A stretch of 64,000 bases of DNA from Riptortus pedestris (taxonomy: Eukaryota; Arthropoda; Insecta; Hemiptera; Alydidae): assembly GCA_019009955.1 (NCBI GenBank), contig CM032232.1, positions 68,924,001 through 68,988,000 on the forward strand, in the 5' to 3' direction. A model generated the notes under the pieces. That model was not told the DNA's origin. It worked only from the letters and a program-made list of their open reading frames with translations, and made no database searches. The stretch's first letter is position 1. Each line of letters starts with the position of its first letter. This document shows positions 22,018-32,481 of this stretch, piece after piece. The translations under genes were made by a program, and so were the position numbers.

Positions 22018-22795
22018 ACATGTATAAATGGCTTGGCCAAATATTTCAAACCTATGGAGGGACAGTGGAAGTGAATATAGCTGGTTTGAGAACAGTCATT
22101 ATTGCTGATCCAGCAGATGCAGAGGTCTGTATTATTTTACTTTAAATCTAATAAGATATAAAGGAAATTATTTAGTAATGAAATTCATTAATAACGTCCT
22201 AAAATCCCACCCTGGCTAGAAAAGGGTGGTAACCTGTAGATAACCCGTCCCGATTAGCCTAAGTTGCAAAAAGTGGACGTTAATAAATAAATAATAATAA
22301 TAAGATATATAATAGGTATGGGACTTTGTATGATTCGTTGATATTCATAGTCAATATAATATTTATATGAACAAGTGAGGAGCATTAGTTTTTATTACTA
22401 ATACAAAAATTCTCAAAATTTTATTGTGCTACTACTTAGTATATTATATTAGCATGGTGCTCACTTTTTTCCAATCAGATCTGTTTTCCCAAACTCTCAA
22501 TTATTTCTAACTATGGCTCGATGAAGAATTTGGATATACAAACTCCTCATTGTTTAAAATCTATAGTTCTAAGAATATGCAATATATGAATAAAATGATG
22601 ACTTTACACACAATAAACTAAAAATAAATAAAGCTGTGACTAATGTTTGTTATACAGCGAAATAACACATAAGGGATTTTTATGTTAAATTTATTTAATT
22701 TCAGGTAATTTTGAGTGACGTTAAGAATATAACAAAAGGTAGATCGTATTTCACCATGAAACCTTGGTTAGTTAACGGACTATTTTTCAGCTCTG
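22018..22795 (+). pseudogene. Orphan CYP4 exons 2 and 3
   Basis: Exons 22018-22124 and 22705-22795 encode DMYKWLGQIFQTYGG, IAGLRTVIIADPADAE and VILSDVKNITKGRSYF, ending in PWLVNGLFFSS, as in CYP4 N-terminal regions. Splice sites and frames are intact and match the copy at 61029-61807 except for GGTVEV against GWTLEV. No exon 1 was found in the 9.4 kb after CYP4 gene 1, and no exons 4 onward before the exon 1 at 55739. It therefore looks like a stranded partial duplicate, unless the assembly is wrong. Confidence 0.7.
22165..22300 (+). mobile_element. SINE, 5'-truncated (copy in duplication A)
   Basis: Body 'gctagaaaagggtggtaacc' to 'gtggacgttaataaataaataa'. The flanks repeat about aataagatata on both sides. 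The same SINE is in copy B at 61175, so it predates the duplication. Confidence 0.75.
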
Positions 22796-23580
22796 GTGAG
22801 TGTTATTACTTACTTTATACAATATAATAATATTCCCTAATATTGCTATTTTAATTATACCTATATGCCATATAATTATAAAGTAGCAATGTTGACAGTT
22901 AATGAGTTGAAATAGAATTGATTTTCCTAGAAAATATAAAGATTGAGTGTTAACTGCAGCACTAAATAATCCCTTGATTTCTCTCGAATCTTTTTTCTGT
23001 ACTTTCATTGTCCTGCTTTAGTGATTAGAAGAATATTGAGGAATTTATGTATAGTATAGTCCCAGTCATTTGTGAATTTTAATAAATATATAGGTTCATT
23101 TATAAAAATATCACGATTGCATTATTTTAGCATTAGTACAAAAAAACTAAAATACTGTCCAGGTTTTATCTTTAAACAGCAGACAAAATGAAGTAATAAC
23201 TTTGAACTTCATATTAATGAATAAAAACCTCCAAACACAATGTATAATTTTTGTTGCATTTTTGTTTTTTTAGAAAAAAAGTATATTAATGATATTGGAA
23301 AAAAGGTGATATCATATAAATTGATTAATTTAAGATAAAATGTTATAGAATATATGATTGAGGTATTCGATTTCTGTTTTTTTTTTTTTTTTTTTTTACT
23401 GCCCTTTTTCTGTTCTTCGTTATGTAAATGTTCTCTTTTATTTTTCGTTTAGTATTATTTCTTTCTTTATAAATATATACAAATTTTGAACATGAAAAAC
23501 ATCCATATGGTTTATTAAAAATGACTCTTATTTAACAAAGTTCGTAACTTGGCTGTATAATAGATGCTAGCACAACACGT
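22796..23580 (+). other. Intron-like sequence after orphan exon 3
   Basis: AT-rich with a T-run near 23380. It contains the empty insertion site (22991-22996, six Ts) of the HINE-like element of copy B. Confidence 0.55.
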
Positions 23581-23814
23581 TTAGGGGCTTCTACCTACAA
23601 CTAGCAGAGAGGGAGAAGGTGTACTCAGCAGGACACAACTCTGCATTTCCAATTGCACATTTAGGCAGATACCCCTCTGTCTCTCCAGCTCAATGTAAAG
23701 GGGTTCCAGTTTTTTAATTCGTTTATGGTCATGTTCACTTACCAATAGAGCTACCTCAGTTGGGGCATTCTTGTGTTTTTCTGTTTTCAAATGCTGGAGG
23801 AACGTTGAGTCCAC
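23581..23814 (-). other. Conserved 77-codon open frame, unknown
   Basis: The minus-strand open frame begins MDSTFLQHLKTEKHKNAP and has a charged middle (HDHKRIKKLEPLYIELERQR). Copy B has the same frame at 63560-63793 with one residue changed. I do not recognise it. It may be a transposon remnant or chance, since the surrounding intron is equally conserved. Confidence 0.25.
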
Positions 23815-24193
23815 CCTAGATTAAAGCTCCTGGCAACTTTTCCTTAATTTTCTTGGCATTTTTTATTTGTACTTTGTTCTTTACATTTTTTTTTTTACTT
23901 TATAAAACCACTGTTAATGAAGGCCTTAATGTATTCAACAATTTATATACACACTCTCCTGTCAGTTATAGTACAATGATGAAAAATTATCAACTGAACT
24001 TGTATTGCACACTGCTCACGTTATAGCAAACAATGTCATTATTAAAAAATTGATCAACATTAAATGGGAGTTGGAATTGCATCAGATATACAAAACAACT
24101 TGGAATAAAATACACTTCTTTGAACTCCTCCGCACTCCCCAATCACGCGGCTCCTTCTCTGGTGTATTTAATTTTCACAACACTGCCGCCCAC

Positions 24194-26365
24194 TTAATCC
24201 TTTTCGTCCCGAATAGGCTCATTATCACCGCTACCATACTTGGCCAGTCGCTCTAGGTGTACCACTTTCATTTTAAACCTCGGATTGTGGTATTTCTGAA
24301 TCCTGTAGACCACGTCGTTCAATCTCTTGATCTCCTTGTAAGGTCACTCCCAGTGCGTCTGCAATTTAGGCGATTGCCCTTTCTTGCGTTGTGGGTTAAA
24401 TAGTAGAACCATTTGTCCTTCTGTGAATCCCTCCGTATTTGCGGCTCTATCATACCTGGCTTTCATCTTGTCACTTGTTATTTTAATACGGCTGCGTACA
24501 AACTCATGGAACTCATGGAGCTCATGCAGGTCTTCCTGTGCCTGGGAAGTATTGCCATTGTCTACGCAGGACCGTCCGGGTTTGGCCCCAAATTCCAAAT
24601 CCGCTGGCTGTCTTAGTTCTTCTCCAAATATGATTTTCGCTTGAGTACGGGAGGTGGAATTATGGACGGCTGACCGGTATGCCAGTAGAAATTTTGGTAT
24701 GTGCACATCCTAATCTCTTTGGTGAGTACTAACCACTTTCCTGAGATATTCCTCCAGTGTCCGATTAAATCTCTCAACCATGCCATCAGATTGTGGATGA
24801 AGTGGTGTCGTTCTTGTCTTTTTGATACCATACAATTCACACATTTCCTTGAAAATGGCCGATTCGAAATTTCGCCCCTGGTCAGAATGGAGTTCTATTG
24901 GAACCCCGTATCGGCACACCCAATTATTCACAAACGCATCCACAACCGTTTTGGACTCCTGGTTTGGGATGGCATACACTTCGGGCCATTTGCTGAAATA
25001 GTCCATTACAACTAGGACATACCGGTTTCCAGCTTCACTGACAGGGAATGGACCAGCAACATCGATGGCTATCCGCTCGAAAGGGGCACCTGCGTTGTAC
25101 TGCTGAAGCTTGCCACGACTTCTTCTCGTTGGACCCTTGGCTGCAATGCACTGCTCGCAATTCGCTATCCAATCGGCTACAGATTGTTGACATCCCACCC
25201 AGTAAAATCTTTGTTTTATCTTTTCCAGGGTTTTTGTAATTCCCAGATGGCCGCTGCTGGGACCGTTATGGAACTGCTTCAATACTTCATTTATCTTGGA
25301 AGTGGGCAGGACAATTAGGTCGGTTGTGGTTTTGCCATCTGTGCTCTCCCAAGCACGATATAAGCAGCCCTCCGCCAGTTTTAGGCTATTCCACTGGACC
25401 CAGTATGATTTCGCAAGTGGGCTTTCAGCTGATGTCTCATTACGGGTCGGTTTTCTGTTGCCCTCCTTAGCCGATATAATCTTCGCCAGAATCGGGTCAT
25501 CTTTCTGAGCCTTCGACCAGTCCTCGCCTGAGCCAATACGGGTAAGTCGCACATCAATCACGCTTTCCTCTTTCTCGGCTTTAGTACAGTGTTTGCATTC
25601 TACGTTGCATGGCCGTCTTGAAAGGGCATCAGCGTTATTGTGTTTCCCCCCTTTTCGATGCTCAATACTGAAGTCATAGATCTGCAGACGTTCAATCCAT
25701 CGTGCAAGCTGACCTTCTGGGTTCTTGAACTGCAGCAGCCAACGTAGTGCGGAGTGGTCTGTTCTTAAGGTGAAGTGTTGACCATACAAGTATTTGTGGT
25801 AATGCTTGACGCACTCCAACACTGCCAGAAGCTCCCGTCGGGTCACACAATAGTTCCTTTCGGGCTTGGATAGTACCCTGCTGTAGTAGCCGATGACTTT
25901 TTCTGTCCCATTCACTACCTGAGAAAGCACTCCTCCTATTCCATAGCCGCTCGCGTCCGTGTCAACTATGAATTTCTGGCCAGCTATAGGATAGGCAAGG
26001 ACTGGTGCTGTGCACAAGAGTTCCTTGAGCCTCTGGAAAGCATCTTCCGCTGCCTCACTCCAGCGGTATGGTCGGGACTTTTTGGTTAGGTCATGCAAAC
26101 TGGCTGCTACCTGGGCAAAGTTTGGCACGAATCTCCGGTAGTATGTGCAAAGCCCCAGGAAGCTAGGCAGCTCGTGAAGATTTCGAGGTCGAGGCCAGTC
26201 CTTTACTGCCCGTATTTTGTCCTCGTCAGTGGAGATGCATTCTGCTGTTACTCGATGCTCTAAGTATTTAACATCCTTCTGAAAAAGAGCACATTTCTTT
26301 ATGCTTAACTTTAGCCCTGCTGCTGTTATGCGACTAAATACTTCATCCAGGTTTTTAAGGATTAG
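24194..26365 (-). pseudogene. Ty3/gypsy pol remnant (RT end, RNase H, integrase)
   Basis: The minus-strand frame starts abruptly just after where the RT YxDD box should be (DEVFSRITAAGLKLSIKKC). It continues with the FLGLCTYYRRF block, then RNase H (DTDASGYGIGGVLSQ, RTDHSALRWLLQF). The integrase zinc finger follows (H-x-H in the HNGPSSGHLGI area, then CEQC), then the core residues D in AIDVAGPF, D in HSDQGRNF and E in MVERFNRTL. The final block reads VVYRIQKYHNPRF and stops at 24194. Two in-frame stops interrupt it, at 24707-24709 after STHQRD and just before 24344 after LQTHWE. The 5' half of pol, the protease and gag are missing. A purine-rich stretch and TGTTGTG just past the stop may be the polypurine tract and 3' LTR start. 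Confidence 0.85.
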
Positions 26366-26579
26366 GATCAGGGTTTATTAGGGCAATAAACAGCGAGGTT
26401 ATTATGCCCTTCATCTTTTTCAACACCGTCTTATATTAATTATTTATTTTCACGTAACTCACTGTGATTTTTCTGTCATAAAAGTATTATGTTTTCATGT
26501 ATGATGATGTTTTAACAAATGTAGGTAACTGTCAATTACATCAGTTTACTATAGGTTACTATTTGTATTTATATATATA

Positions 26580-26614
<35 letters not shown>

Positions 26615-26639
26615 GATATATATATATATATATATACAA
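26366..26639. other. Spacer between gypsy remnant and LINE, with TA repeat
   Basis: AT-rich. A TA microsatellite at about 26571-26635 abuts the LINE 3' end. No gene seen. Confidence 0.4.
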
Positions 26640-26668
26640 CTAAGCAATTTCAATTATGTGATACAATT

Positions 26669-27478
26669 TTAAATGTTATTATATAAGTTGATATCTTTTA
26701 ATAAGTTTATGACTGCGTCTATGGATTTACGAGAATCTTGTAGTGCTGCTGCTACATTTCGTGGGACCCCATGCTTAGGAAAAAACTTTTCTAGGGCTGG
26801 GCACTCTTCGATAATGTGCTGAATGCTAAGTGGCACCTGGCACGACTCACACTTCGGACAAGGCTCTTTAGTCATCAGAGGTACGTGGGTCAAATTAGTG
26901 TGCCCGATTCTCATCCTGGTGACTAGTACTTCTTCTCGGCGACTTCCCCTCTCTGCAGTCCTCCATGGTTTGGTTGTAGCCTTAATGTTCCTCAGCTTGT
27001 TTGTTAGAGGCACTTCAGACCACATCGAGTCCCAGTTTTCTCGAACTCTGCGCTTCAGCCAAGACTTCACATCATTGGCTTCGTACAGTTGAATAGGTGG
27101 TTTATTCATTACTGCAGCCTCCTTGGCAGCCTTATTCGCTTGTTCATTCCCTAATATCCCAACGTGGGACGGAGTCCATAAAAATATTACTGTTTTTTCC
27201 AGTATTTGTAGTATGTCCAGATATTTGTTAATTTTTCTCAGAGTGATTCCGGATTTGTGAGGTTTTTTTATGCTGTGCATGGCAGAAAGAGAATCAGTGC
27301 AGATAAGGATTTTTGTATTGAAGCTATTGATGGCCTGGTATAGTGCCGCAGCAATGGCTTGTAATTCAGCACTATAAATGGATGCGTATGGAGGTAATTT
27401 ATACTTCATGGCAATTCCTCTGTGAATTATAGCGCAACAAACATTAACTTTGTTTTTGGAGCCGTCAGTGTATATCAC
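26669..27478 (-). pseudogene. LINE ORF2, RNase H and C-terminal part
   Basis: RNase H motifs: D in IYTDGSKNK, E in SAELQAIAAAL, D in ICTDSLSAMHSI, and WTPSHVGILGNEQANKAAKE. The usual fourth acidic residue of the GNEQAD motif reads N here, so activity is doubtful. Downstream is a cysteine-histidine cluster (CPKCESCQVPLSIQHIIEEC) as in many LINE C-termini. Same frame as the RT and endonuclease parts. Confidence 0.8.
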
Positions 27479-27832
27479 CTCAAAGTCGGCCTATTTTTCC
27501 AAAATGCTGGCCATATTGATTTTGACTAAACTAATCTCCATATTCTGTAAACTTAAGTCTACTCTGGGAGGTATATGCATTCATGAGGGTTTATCCTGGC
27601 TCAAGTCCGCTTCTTCTATAATAATTTCATAAATTTCTCTTATGAGCCTTCTTTGTCTGATTGCTAGTGGGGCAGCGCGTCGTTGATTCTCATCGTATAG
27701 TATTATACGTGTAGGTTGAAAGAGAGTGTTATATGCAGGGTTTGAGGGCTGTAGTTTCGTCTTAGCGATGTATGAATTAATTACTTGTTGTCTTCTAAAA
27801 ACTAATGGTGGAAATGATGCTTCTGCGCAAAG

Positions 27833-28035
27833 GCTTACTATTGGACTATTATCTCACATGGTAAACCTAGAGTGGCGAGTTCGATTCTTGCCTGGGCAAA
27901 GGAAATTATTTAGTGACGAAATTCATTAAATATCGTCCTAAAATCCCACCCTGGCTAGAAAAGAGTGGTAACCTGTAGATAACCCGTCCCTATTAGCCTA
28001 AGTTGCAAAAAGTGGACGTTAATAAATAATAATAA
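27833..28035 (+). mobile_element. SINE inserted into LINE ORF2
   Basis: A partial tRNA-like head with a B-box-like agttcgattc, the shared body, and a gttaataaataataata tail. It is flanked by the direct repeat actattggact. The head lacks the A-box region seen in the copy at 57105. Confidence 0.85.
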
Positions 28036-29560
28036 TAACTATTGGACTGGTCTTGAAAGCTCTAGTTGCCAGTCTTATTCCTGAATGAAGAATAGTGTCG
28101 AGGAGTAAGAGGTGGCAGGTTTTAGCTGATGAATACACCTGACAACCATAGTCCAGCTTGGATTGAACTACGCTCGTGTATATCATGGTCATTGCTTTGC
28201 GGTCTGCGCCCCAGGAAGTCTTTGCTAGGTTTTTCATTAAGTTGAGTCTCTTAAGGCATTCTGCTTTAATATACTTAATGTGGGAAACCCAAGTTAATTT
28301 TGTGTCGAGGACTAAGCCTAAGAACTTGACTTCTTCTTCAAAAACTAATGCTTGTCCATTCAAGTTCAGCTGTGGCTTTTCACTCGGTGTCCTTTTGCGG
28401 GAAAACTGAAGGCATTTGGTCTTGCTTGTGGAAAAATGGAGATTATTGTCTTCCGACCAAGCCTGGAGGTTGTTCAGCAAATGTTGCAATGTTCTTCTCA
28501 TCCAGTCATGGCATCTATATCTTAAAAAAACAGTCAGGTCATCCACATAAAGAAATGCCTTGACCTGTCTAGGAATTACCTCAACTATAGAATTTATCCC
28601 GATCGCAAAAAGCGTGCAGCTCAGCACACTTCCCTGGGGAATGCCATTCAGCACCTCTCTGCAACTAGATAGGGAATCTCCTATACGTACCCTAATATAT
28701 CTTTTTGCCAAAAAGCTTTTCAGGAAATTAGTTAATGTGCCTCTGAATCCCCACTTGTACAGGACTTTTAGAATGCTCTTTCGACTGATAGTGTCGTATG
28801 CCTTTTCAAAGTCGAAGAATATGCCTATGGCTTCTTTATTTTCGACAAAGGAATTTAATATCTCTTTTTCCATGTTCACTAGTTGGTCTATTGTAGATCT
28901 CCCCTTTCTGAAGCCGCATTGACTTGGAGATAGGAGGTTGAATTTTTCGATCATCCACGTAAGTCGATGATTCACCATTTTTTCCATCAGCTTCGATAGA
29001 CAACTAGTCAGAGATATTGGCCTATAGCTACTGGGACAATATTTGTTTTTTCCCGGTTTGATGATGGGGATGACTATAGATTCTCTCCAGGCTTGCGGAT
29101 ACGTTGAAGATTTCCATATTTTGTTGAATAGGGCAGGTAGTACTGTTTTTGCTGGTTGGGGTAGTTTTTTGATCATTTGGTTATGTACTTCATCTGGTCC
29201 AGGAGTAGTCGGTTTTAACTCATCTATTGCACATTAAAGTTCCTAAATTGTGAAAGGGGCATTGTAATTATATTGGAATTGGCTTTCCTGGTCTCCAACC
29301 TCTGTGTGTTCATCGTCATCAGGATGGATATTGGGATTATTTGGCGGAGCAACGTTGGAGATTTCGGCAAAATGGCTCACAAAGCATTCTGCAATCGCTT
29401 GGGTGTCAGTGATTACTTCGTTTTGAATATTTAGAATCGGAATTTCTGTAGAGTGTTTCCCAACCACACTATGGATTTTCTGCCAAACTTGTTTTATTGG
29501 AGTACGCATGCTAATTGTCTCAAGATATGCTATCCAGGAGTTCTTCTTTTTCAGTTTCAC
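28036..29560 (-). pseudogene. LINE ORF2, reverse transcriptase
   Basis: RT motifs in order: YRPISLTSCLSKLMEKMV, the block around QCGFRKGRSTIDQL, FFDFEKAYDTI, GIPQGSVLSCTLFAI, the catalytic FLYVDDLTVFL (VDD intact), and VKFLGLVLDTKLTW. In-frame stops occur near 29240 and at 29236, between the pre-RT linker and the RT. The region is therefore well conserved but not a single open frame. Confidence 0.85.
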
Positions 29561-29935
29561 AAAGTTTCGGACTATGGCTTTGTGCTTTTTATAACTTATT
29601 AGGTTATCTTCTGTTGGATTCCGCTGGAATATTTTTAGAGCTTTGTTCTTAAGTTTTGCATGACGGCAGTCTTCATCGAACCAAGGTGCGCAGTTGGGTA
29701 TGGGAAGACCTTTTGTTTTGGGAATTGTTTAAAGAGCGGGTTGAATAATACAGTTGGTTATATGCTCAACCATTCCCTCGATGTCATCTGGTGCATCCTG
29801 GATATTTATATTGATTCAATTGCTGAACTCATCCCAGTTAGCTTTATCAATAATCCATCTAGGGTGCTTCTTGATTCTGGGAGCTTCCTCTTTAAATGTC
29901 AGCTTTGTCGGGAAGTGGTCACTACCGTGTTGGTC

Positions 29936-30540
29936 TTAACAAACCTCCCATGTTATGTGGTTGAATAAAGTGGGGTAACAGAACGCCAAATCTATTGCTA
30001 TAGAAGTTCCTGTTTTGGGGCAGATGTGAGTGATTTCACCATTGTTCAGGAGTAATGATTCTGAAGAGTCTATTGTCCTTCTCAAAGTATTTCCTCTGGA
30101 GTTGGTTGCATATGGCTTCCAGGACTGATGGCATCCATTCATGTCACCCACGACAATGTAAGGGGGGGGGGGGAGCCTGTCAATTAGCTGCAGCATGGCT
30201 GACTCATTTATGGCTTCATTTGGTGGCAGGTAAATGTTACATATGGTAAACTCAAAACTGAGTTTGGCTCTTACAACAACTGCCTGCAGAGGTGTTGCTA
30301 TTGGTATTTCCTTTGAGAAAATATTATTCGCAACTGTGATAGCAACTCCTCCGTGTGCCCATTCTCCTTCTCCAATCTCTTTATCTTTTCTGTAAATAGT
30401 GAAACCTTTTATGTTTTGTGATATGCTGGATTTTAATTTTGTTTCTTGAAGACATAGCATGAACGGGTTGATATTTTTCAAACTAAGCTTCATTTCTTCT
30501 AGTTGCGTTCTAATTCCGCGGCAGTTCCAGGATATTTAGG
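29936..30540 (-). pseudogene. LINE ORF2, AP endonuclease domain
   Basis: WNCRGIRTQLEEM, then the catalytic E in LCLQETKLKSS. GGVAITVAN, D and N in VVGDMNGCHQSW, and D in TSIAIDLAFC follow. It is followed by SDHFP after an in-frame stop. This nuclease nicks target DNA to prime reverse transcription. The region 29560-29935 continues the frame with several stops. Confidence 0.8.
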
Positions 30541-31161
30541 CATGGTGTGGTATGTAGAACAATGTATTTAGCGTTCATCATGGTTCCTAGTTACAATAAA
30601 GGTGCATTTCTTAAAAATTAAAATGTGCATAGGTCTACAATTACAATCAGTGAATACGTCTATTTTATTTTTATTTAAGGAGTAATGTGTGTATAGATAT
30701 AGATATGGACGTAGAATATAAACAGTATGGATATGCTTTGAAATAGTAACCTGATGCATAGTAAAATGAGGTTTGATTTTTTATTGTATATTTTGTAAGT
30801 TGCTATATGCATAATTTAGAGTATCTGAGTTTGTGTAGGAATAATTTAATAAGGAATAACAGGTTGTTGAACGGTCTGTATTAAATATCTTACTAGCTTT
30901 CATTCTATATCTAGTTTTTATCTGAGTGAAAGAATAAATAAATGTTATGTTTATTGTGACAGGTGTGTTGGAAGTTACAAAAAATGAAATCACTGATCTT
31001 AGGTAGTCTCCATCTCACCGTCACTAAATTTATTCTCATATTTAGAATTTTTATTTTTATGCTTTTTACGGCTAGTCGAGTTGCGCCTAGGCAATGGCGG
31101 AACTTGACTTCCCTCACACTTCCTATCACCCGGAAGTATAGGCTCCGAGGAAGAGCTAGGG
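30541..31161 (-). other. LINE ORF1-ORF2 spacer
   Basis: AT-rich, no domain recognised on either strand. Confidence 0.4.
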
Positions 31162-32353
31162 TTAGTAGGAGTGATAGGGGAGGCAGAGGGAGTGGGAGGG
31201 AGGAGAGGGACGAGAGGGGGAGGGAGGAGAGGCGTGAGAGGGGGAGGGAGGAGAGGGGGAGGGAGGGGAGGTTGAGAGGGGGAGGGAGGGGAGGGGCGGG
31301 AGGGGAAGAGCCACTAGGGAGGGGTAGGGAAGGCGGGAGCCCTTTGCGAGAGGTGGGAATAATCCAGTACTAATGCTAACCTTTGGCAAACTAGGCCTTA
31401 TCTCTACTGTGGAATTACTCTTGTTGTAAATAAACGAGTCAGTTTGGCAGCCTACTTCCATACATTTTTTTGTGTTTATTACAGTATCGGAATATAACCT
31501 GTTAGCAGTGGTAGGTCTGTTTTCTTTATGCATCTTCTTTGCAGCGAAATAAGTTATCTTTTCCCGAAATTGAATACTTTTAATTTCTCTTTCTTCTAAA
31601 AATTTTGGGCACTTTATATCAAGACTGTGGTGTGAGCTCTTACAATTAACACAGTGAGGAACTATAGTGTCACATGGAATATCCCTGTGTTCTGGCTTTG
31701 CACAGAATGCGCATAAATGAGCATTTGAGCAGGAGCCTGCAAAATGCCCCAATCTAAAACGTTTCCTGCACCTAATGGGGTTAGGGGCGTACATTTTTAT
31801 TTTGAGCTTATGAAAACCCACTTTAATACTTTCTGGGAGAGTTGGGAGTGAAAACGTAAGAATATACATATGTGTTTTGTTTTCTATTCCTGCCCTTTTG
31901 GATATTATCCTCTTTACTTCTTTAACTTGGTCATTTTTTAGTTCATCTAATATTTCCGCTTCTTCTACCTGGTCTAAATCAGGACAAAATATGACCCCTT
32001 TACTAATGTTAAGTTTTTCATGGCTTTTCACAGTTACTGTAACACTCGGCCCGAAAGCTTTAAGGGTTAGAAGTTTGTCTGATTGTTGTTTTGATTTAGT
32101 TTCTACTAATAATGTGCAATTCCTTAGTTTTTTTTATAATATGGGGCTCACCGCAATAATTAGTTATAGTTTTATATATAAAAAAAGGCGAGGTCGCTTT
32201 AAGATCTCCCTCATTATCTCTTTCAATAAGTAGAAATTTGCTACTATTTATGGTTTTTTCTACATTTTCATTAATTTGAAATTCCTCTGATCTATTCCAC
32301 GTTCTTTTGGGCCTTTTTCGATTAGGTGATCGAATATCAGGGGGTTTATTCAT
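31162..32353 (-). pseudogene. LINE ORF1 (gag-like, CCHC knuckles), one frameshift
   Basis: RNA-binding nucleoprotein of the LINE. The N-terminal piece 32096-32353 (MNKPPDIRSPNRKRPKRTW) and the main piece 31162-32031 are in different frames. Three zinc knuckles in a row: RCRKRFRLGHFAGSC (second cysteine replaced by arginine), CAFCAKPEHRDIPC and CVNCKSSHHSLDIKC. The C-terminus is a proline/serine-rich repeat (SPPSPSPPSPSH type) coded by the purine tract at 31166-31345. Confidence 0.75.
31166..31345 (+). repeat. Polypurine GGGAGG/GAGAGGGG tandem tract
   Basis: About 180 bases almost without pyrimidines on the + strand, made of gggaggaggag variants with cgtgagaggg interruptions. It codes the Pro/Ser tail of LINE ORF1 on the other strand. 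Confidence 0.9.
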
Positions 32354-32413
32354 TTCGAGGTTCCACTATGCGTCAAATCGAAATATATATTAAATATGCA
32401 TATTTAATCTACG

Positions 32414-32478
<65 letters not shown>
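32354..32478. repeat. Junction and (TA)n tract before the Helitron array
   Basis: Ends in about 60 bases of TA repeat from 32418. 'atgcgtcaaatcgaaa' also occurs at about 54209; the significance is unknown. Confidence 0.5.

Positions 32479-32481
<3 letters not shown>

Larger units (their letters stand above)
20952..24022 (+). repeat. Segmental duplication containing CYP4 exons 2-3, copy A
   Basis: Nearly identical to 59960-64000 over introns and exons alike, with scattered substitutions. Copy A lacks the HINE-like insertion at 62003-62976. The right limit of the match is unknown because copy B reaches the window edge. Confidence 0.93.
26640..32353 (-). mobile_element. Non-LTR retrotransposon with RNase H (Jockey/I-type), degraded
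   Basis: Two-gene LINE read right to left: ORF1 31162-32353, a spacer of about 0.6 kb, ORF2 from about 30540 to 26669. The combination of zinc-knuckle ORF1, AP endonuclease, RT and C-terminal RNase H fits the I/Loa-like group; clade assignment is inference. The 3' end runs into a TA tract. A SINE at 27833-28035 interrupts ORF2. Confidence 0.82.
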
